A program made the translations under genes and the position numbers. The notes beneath the pieces are model-generated. The model was given only the letters and a program-made list of their open reading frames with translations. It was not told where the DNA came from and did no database searches. From Cerioporus squamosus (lineage: Eukaryota; Basidiomycota; Agaricomycetes; Polyporales; Polyporaceae): a stretch of 14,340 nucleotides of DNA. Of this stretch, positions 9,959 to 14,340 are shown one piece after another. How positions within the stretch are numbered: the stretch's first letter is position 1; every line of letters starts with the position of its first letter. Where the stretch lies: assembly GCA_022592435.1 (NCBI GenBank), contig JABYQS010000744.1, positions 1-14,340 on the forward strand. Direction: 5' to 3'.

Positions 9959-10468
9959 ATGACGCTGCCCGCCCAGTCGTCCGATGTTCTCGGGCCGGGT
10001 ACAACCTTGGTGCCCGGGTGGCTGTGCGGTTGTCCAGCCTGGGCCTGGTGTCGAACTTTCTTTGCCGCGCTGCCAGGGCTTGCTACTTGCTTGCTACACT
10101 GCATCGTCGGTCTTCGGGTTAGCATTCGAGCCTGCAATTGAACAATGTACTATTGTCGCTGCAGGCTCGCAGATTGTGTCAGGAATCCGCCAAAGTCGGA
10201 CTCGTCTGTTGGGTGCCGTGGAGTATAAGTATAGACGTCCTCTTCGCCCGTCGCGTTGAGCACGAATGGACCCTGTACGAGTTTCCTGTGAGTAATGTAT
10301 CCCTTTGTCCTTCGCATGAGCTCAATGGCGGTGAGGCTGTTCTGTTCCGGTCAGCAGGATGTGTCGGCCATTCCAGCTTGCGATGTGTGCCGTTCAATCG
10401 GGTTCACTAAGTCCCATATCGCGTCTGCGTGTGCTACAGCCGTGCGAGCGAAGCATGGAGTGATGTGA
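9959..10468 (+). CDS. Unrecognised 131-aa Cys/Trp-rich protein in three exons
   Basis: Exons are 9959-10117, 10165-10287 and 10355-10468, all phase 0, 132 codons with TGA. The introns are 47 nt (GTTAGC...GCAG) and 67 nt (GTGAGT...TCAG). The first donor repeats the unusual GTTAGC used by the neighbouring gene at 9133. The protein contains GWLCGCPAWAWCRTFF, a hydrophobic stretch (FFAALPGLATCLLHCIVGL, residues about 33-51) that could be a membrane or buried helix, a Trp-rich strand (VGLVCWVPWSISIDVLF), and near the end CDVCRSIGFTKSHIASAC. That last part has a C-x2-C-x8-H-x4-C spacing that might bind zinc but is not the standard zinc knuckle. ATG 9959 is the first in frame after upstream stops. 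Confidence 0.55.
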
Positions 10469-10623
10469 GAGTAAGATTGGCCAATCTGTACGACCACTCG
10501 CCGATAATCGCGATACCCGTGCCGACACCTGACCTGCAAGCGCGCGACCGACGTACCGCGAGGCCTTCAAGCTTCCTCTTTGTCTCCTGGACCGTCAGTC
10601 GTCGAGTTACATTCCCTGCCCCG

Positions 10624-11386
10624 ATGCCTTCCCCAGACGGAGCCTCTGAGAGAGTGAGTACACAACTACCTGTTGAACGAAACCACTAAGGATCTGCTCT
10701 AGGTCCTGCCGCCACCCGAACACTCACTTCCCCACGAGAGCACCAATACTACGTCTCCGATTCGAGGTCCTCTACCACCCATCGCTGTCGAGGACGTTAC
10801 CAACGACTCGAGGATTACCATGACGGTATTGTGGCCTAACCCCCATGACATCCGCTCGACAAGGTTCTACTACTATGACGGGACCGTGCTGATCCGCGTC
10901 GGCCGTACTGTGTATAATCTCTACGGCTGCTGCCTTGAAGCCACTGCGATGCGTTCGCTGAACGTTTCTCCGCCATCGAAGCTGAAGGAGGGTGGACTAG
11001 ATGGTTGTGGAGTTTCATCTGGTCTCCCGTGTACGAGATAGAAGGGATCTCGTCCGTGGACTTCGAGCGTTTTCTCGACGCCCACGAAGCGAAGTGAGTG
11101 GTTCTATTGCCCGTCTTACTAAGTCCGTGCATGTCAGAGGAGCTCATTTACTCCTAGGGACTACCTCGTCAAGCCCTACACGGAAGATATGTGTATCTCC
11201 CTGCTCCGTGCCGCCCAGGCTCTCGGAGCTGCAGACTTCGCTACGTTCGCACGGAACCGGCTTCACCAGTTGTCGCTGCAAGCCCGTGACAACGAGTCAG
11301 CGGTCGCCCTGGAGGAGGAGGTTGCTCTGGAGGAAGAGCATGTGCAAGGACTGGTAGGTGTGCGAGAGGCGGCGGATGATATGTGA
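10624..11386 (+). CDS. BTB/POZ-like protein, with a doubtful reading frame in the middle
   Basis: Exon 1 is 10624-10653 (MPSPDGASER), then a 49-nt GTGAGT intron, then an exon from 10703, and a last exon 11158-11386 after a 64-nt GTGAGT intron. BTB/POZ domains mediate dimerisation and often recruit cullin-3 ligases or transcription partners. Here FYYYDGTVLIRVGRTVYNLY matches the first strands of agaric BTB proteins, YEIEGISSVDFERFLDAHEA the central part, and EDMCISLLRAAQALGAADF the later helices. The first and second parts lie in different frames. A 50-nt intron at 10992-11041 (weak GTGGAC donor) restores the frame and gives 199 aa. It would, however, remove the stretch DAFAERFSAIEAEGG, which fits the BTB fold better and is reached by a one-base shift near 10943-10945. 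So this is either an intact gene with an odd intron or a frameshifted one. Confidence 0.55.
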
Positions 11387-11450
11387 CCGCCGTAGAGAGG
11401 TTGTAACCGATGTCTCGAGCTGTACCCCCAAGAGTACAGCGAACAGAACA

Positions 11451-11600
11451 CCAATCATAGTCCCCTGATCGAAACATGTACGAGTCAAAATCGAGCTCGG
11501 ACGTCTCCTCTATGAGCTCGGCGGGAAGCTTCTTGGCGATAGTGCGTGCAGCGTGAAGCGACGAAGCAGGGCGGTAGTGGCCCCCTCGACTCCGCCATCC
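11451..11600 (-). CDS. Probable exon of an unresolved minus-strand gene
   Basis: The minus strand reads IAKKLPAELIEETSELDFDS then YMFRSGDYDW, with protein-like codon use, after a possible acceptor at 11601 (GACAAG). The LPAELI start recalls the opening of F-box or similar fungal proteins, but nothing more. Farther up, pieces such as TTVWRTTYGWPDEG (about 11675) are open, with a possible intron (GTGAAT donor near 11757). I could not assemble a complete gene between the stop of the BTB gene (11386) and the stop of A' (11922). The plus strand also has an open frame at 11546-11746. Confidence 0.3.
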
Positions 11601-11921
11601 TTGTCAATCGCATAAAACCAGTCGCACCGTCAGTCCCAAAGCATGCCCTTCCCCATGACATCGCTCAGGCTGCACCTTCATCTGGCCAGCCATACGTGGT
11701 CCTCCAGACTGTAGTCAAGATCCACGGGCTTCCCGAGTCGTGGTAGCATCATTCACGTCAGAGCGAGTGGCTTGACTTCATGTTGTCCGTGAGTGCTCTC
11801 GTTCATGGGTGATGTAGATGGGAACCATGTTGGGTGAAGGGGTTTGCGGTCGCTTTCGCCTCCAGCCCGTGGAGTTACGATGTGATACACGATTGAGCTC
11901 ATATGTACAACGAGAACCACG

Positions 11922-12788
11922 CTATACACTAGGAGAAGCGACGTCCTGGGCGTGTCGCAACCGTCTACTGCGTCCCTCTTCATAGTTCATCTCAAGTTGC
12001 AATTCGGTATTCTGCGGCAGGGCATGGTGGGTGAGTACGTTTGATACCACGACATGCAGATAGCTACCGAGTGCTCCAAGTCAGAGAGTGTATTGTAGAA
12101 GTCTCTGATCTGCGATTACACATCAGCATGCTGGCGCCCGAAGAGAGACATGCTAACCCACAGCATCAGGCAAGGTAGTCAAGTTCTGGGCGTCCGTGTT
12201 GTGAGGATAGTGGTCAAGGAATGTCCGTTGAACGTCTTCAAGCACTTCCTTGAATACCGCAGCACGACGATTGAGCTAGGACAGCCCGTCAAAATGGGGA
12301 AGAATGTACACAGTGATGTCTCACCTGCGGAATCGTCAGCCGCATGAGCCGAGGATCGCCAGCCTCGTACACAGGGTCAGAGCCGAAGGCCCGGTAGCTG
12401 ATATGTAGAGTTAGTGGACGAGTTCGGAGGATCAGAGAGCATACGCACAATGTCTTCCCATCCGATGTTACACTAACAAGTATAGGGGTTTGCTCACGGT
12501 CAATCGTAATGCGGCGGGAGCGAACCTAGACCAGAATTCGTCTGAATATAGGAACGACAGCTATAGATGAATAACATACTTCACGTTTGAGGATGGCCTC
12601 GCAAGAAGTGTGCTGTACTGGATAGCGGCTTGATGTTCCCTCACGAGATCGCGTAGAACCTCTTGAACACCTACATTGAGCCCAATCATGGGTCTCCGAA
12701 TACGTCGGCAATGGCTGCGCAACCACTCACGTCTGTGTGTGGAAGAGGTGAGCGTCGGTGAAGGAACTGCAGATGCACTTGCGGGCAT
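11922..12788 (-). pseudogene. Gene A': diverged paralogue of gene A, 5' half replaced by the repeat arm, frame broken at the junction
   Basis: Minus-strand 3' exons are 12600-12580 (partial exon 3), 12525-12449, 12397-12325, 12275-12162, 12109-12068 and 12011-11922. They stay open to a TAG. Exon lengths 77, 73, 114, 42 and 90 compare with 77, 76, 114, 42 and 90 in gene A, and all intron phases match. Conserved spots include TSDGKTFYRAF against TPSGKQFYKAY, and NTEL against NSDL at the start of the last exon; overall identity is low. Upstream, exons 1-2 (12788-12731 and 12670-12598) are the identical repeat-arm copy. At 12598/12597 the exon-2 frame runs straight into exon 3 without intron 3 and one frame off. 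It reads LLARPSSNVKYVIHL and stops, or stops soon after if the 54-nt intron is spliced. As shown, the fused gene cannot make a full product. Confidence 0.7.
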
Positions 12789-13489
12789 GGGATGCGAGCT
12801 TGTGGGGGGCGAGGCGGGGAGTGGATGGGGATTGGGAGACAAGAGCCGCGATACGTTAGAGCCATCGCGGACGGACTGCAGGAGGGCCAGAGCACGCGTC
12901 GAGTGAGAAGCTACTGTGCACGAGTTTCGAAGCTAGAACTCAAGGACGGAGGACAGGATACCTCGTTGCACGCACGTCGACGGTGGACACTGAAGGTGAC
13001 GAGGTCAAGGTTATCGCATGAAGCCGAGTTTCATTTTGGGACGTGTGTGACGGTCAGCTGGCCAACTTATGGCAAGGGGTGCCTGGCGTAATCGTGACAT
13101 GGTCACACGCTAGTCCACCGACTTCTGCTCCCACACTCATCCCACCATCCCATCGTTCTCCCACCACACTCCAGCATGAATTCACTCCGCTGATCCTGCT
13201 TCCGATACGCGGCGCGGCGCGAGGACACCCACAGAGCGGCTCAATCTCATGGTGATCTTCTGTCCTTCTGCCCCTATTCGGACCTCCCTTTCGGGCCATG
13301 ACTGTCGGACTCCGCCATTTCGTCCTCTACACTGTCTTAGTCGTCCCTCGGTCCGCTCTGTCAAGGTCTCTACGGGCAGTCCCAGTTCCGTCTGCGTGCT
13401 TTCTCGAACCCACGGTCCCAGCGCTGCGAATTTCCCGCCTACTGTCGGATCCGTAGCCCGTGCCCTCTGTCTCCGCGAGGATCACGAGA
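12789..13489. promoter_or_regulatory. Right-arm copy of the non-coding divergent region
   Basis: Mirror of 1605-2305, lying between the truncated A' 5' exons and the outward gene model. Apart from the 12896/2198 base it appears identical. Plus-strand open frames at 13043-13255 and 13249-13554 are present but lack a splice and start structure that I can support. Confidence 0.3.
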
Positions 13490-14340
13490 ATGGCCAGCAT
13501 GGCTGGGCGAAGCTTCAAGGTTGCGCGTGTGTCCCACAAGTGCCTCGCTGGTGAGTCTTGAACCCCGTTTTACGCCCCTCGTTGCAAGGACTTCGTCAAG
13601 GCCGCTTCTTCATGATTGGCCAGGTAGAACGCATTTGTCTGAAGTCCTCTTCGCACATCCGATCGGGGCCCGCAGCGATTGCAGGGCACGATTCGTGGAG
13701 ACTGTCGGCCTCGCTCACGCACCTCATACGGCATTCGCGTGCCCGTAGATTGGCAGTTCTGTCAATTCGGGCATGTCGCACCGGCGAATGTCGCCCTCAT
13801 GTCCCCCAGGCGATTGAGGTCTCGCCACAAAAGCCACCGTCGTACGTACTCACACCCTGGTATCTATCGCGCTCTCATCCAGTGTAACGTTATCAGGGCA
13901 ATCCTAGCCAACGATGCAGGTCGATCGCAGCACGCCGTACCTTCACAGTGCTGCTGGTGGCACGAACAACACGGATTGAGGCTTTGCTCGGTCCGTCGAT
14001 AACGGCATGTGCAACGACAGCGGCACGGAACCCTCCCCGCGACTGTATTGTCTCCCTGCGAAGAAGGTGCGGTACGCGTCTGGAGCTCCCGAGATCCAGA
14101 GTACCGGTTCCCGCTTCCTCTCGCCCAGGTCCTGGCGAACGGCTTGGGTTCCGGAGTCCATCTCCCCGGTCGTGCAACTTCCCCCTCTTGCGTGTCGTCC
14201 AGCCAGGCCCGCTCACGCCCGTGTTCCAACCAGCTTCCCCTCGCCCTCCCTTCGCCTTCCCACCAGCTTTCCTCCGCCTTGCAGCTAGTTCCTGCACCTC
14301 CCAACCTGCTCTCTCTCTCTCGCCTTCTCTCGCCTTTCAG
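13490..14340 (+). CDS. Right-arm copy of the weak outward gene model, cut by the window end
   Basis: Plus-strand model 13490-13550, 13589-13845 (or from acceptor 13600, four residues shorter) and 13897-14340, with introns of 38 (or 50) and 51 nt. It is identical in sequence to the left-arm model. The last exon is still open at the window edge. The end coincides with a strong pyrimidine tract plus CAG, so the true structure may be an intron ending exactly here and an exon beyond. The weak resemblance to the region after an F-box is the same as for the left copy. Confidence 0.25.

Larger units (their letters stand above)
12598..14340 (-). repeat. Right arm of large inverted repeat, reaching the window end
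   Basis: Reverse complement of 754-2496, collinear to the last base. The only difference found is G at 12896 (C on the arm strand) where the left arm has T at 2198. On this strand the arm starts inside what was exon 3 of the A paralogue. Whether it continues past 14340 cannot be seen. The final bases are a CT-rich tract ending CGCCTTTCAG. Confidence 0.95.

Noticed and set aside
9606..10004. Minus-strand open frame of 132 codons
   Set aside because: Antisense to the last exon of the 182-aa gene, whose frame and splicing are convincing.
10138..10410. Unspliced plus-strand frame of 90 codons
   Set aside because: It reads through the GTTAGC...GCAG and GTGAGT...TCAG introns of the 131-aa gene. 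The spliced model uses an ATG and keeps phase.
1..14340. tRNA or rRNA genes, CRISPR arrays, telomeric repeats, bacterial operon signals
   Set aside because: None seen. The dense intron structure rules out a prokaryotic reading, and no short-period array beyond the GA tract was found.

Overview
The window looks like nuclear DNA of a filamentous basidiomycete, probably an Agaricomycete. Almost every recognisable gene is cut by introns of about 38-84 nt with GTRNGY-type donors, CTRAY-like branch points and YAG acceptors. Intergenic gaps are short, both strands are used, and the familiar families (a WD40 protein with a C-terminal membrane segment, a BTB/POZ-like protein) are typical of agaric genomes. 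I see no bacterial operon, tRNA, rRNA, CRISPR array or intact transposon. Gene models were spliced by hand from frame, splice signals and phase; none has transcript support.

Layout. (1) 98-748, minus: a small spliced gene. (2) 754-2496: left arm of a large, near-perfect inverted repeat. It holds the 5' end of an inward gene (gene A, plus) and a weak outward gene model (minus). (3) 2306-3302: gene A, intact, 203 aa in 8 exons. (4) 3543-5427: nine-exon WD40 gene, 470 aa. (5) 5926-7063, minus: six-exon orphan, 281 aa. (6) 7064-7990: undecided stretch with open frames on both strands. (7) 8094-8910: orphan with firm 3' exons. (8) 9107-9815: four-exon orphan, 182 aa. (9) 9959-10468: three-exon Cys/Trp-rich orphan, 131 aa. 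(10) 10624-11386: BTB/POZ-like gene. (11) 11387-11921: undecided, probably with a minus-strand exon. (12) 11922-12600, minus: the 3' exons of a diverged paralogue of gene A (A'). (13) 12598-14340: right arm of the inverted repeat, running to the last base of the window.

The main point is the relation between the two ends. Paired positions in the two arms always add up to 15094, so the 1743-bp arms align without an indel. I found one mismatch (2198/12896). The arms flank a 10.1-kb interior. Gene A runs out of the left arm into unique DNA. At the mirror position, the right arm runs into the 3' half of A', which has low sequence identity to A but the same intron positions, phases and nearly the same exon lengths. 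The right junction is out of frame and lacks intron 3. The simplest reading is that a copy of the A 5' region overwrote the 5' half of an old, fast-diverging paralogue. Because the arms are identical, flipping the interior would leave one intact A gene in either orientation. Assembly error is the main alternative and must be excluded first.

Most genes between the arms are unrecognised and may be lineage-specific. I cannot show that they act together.
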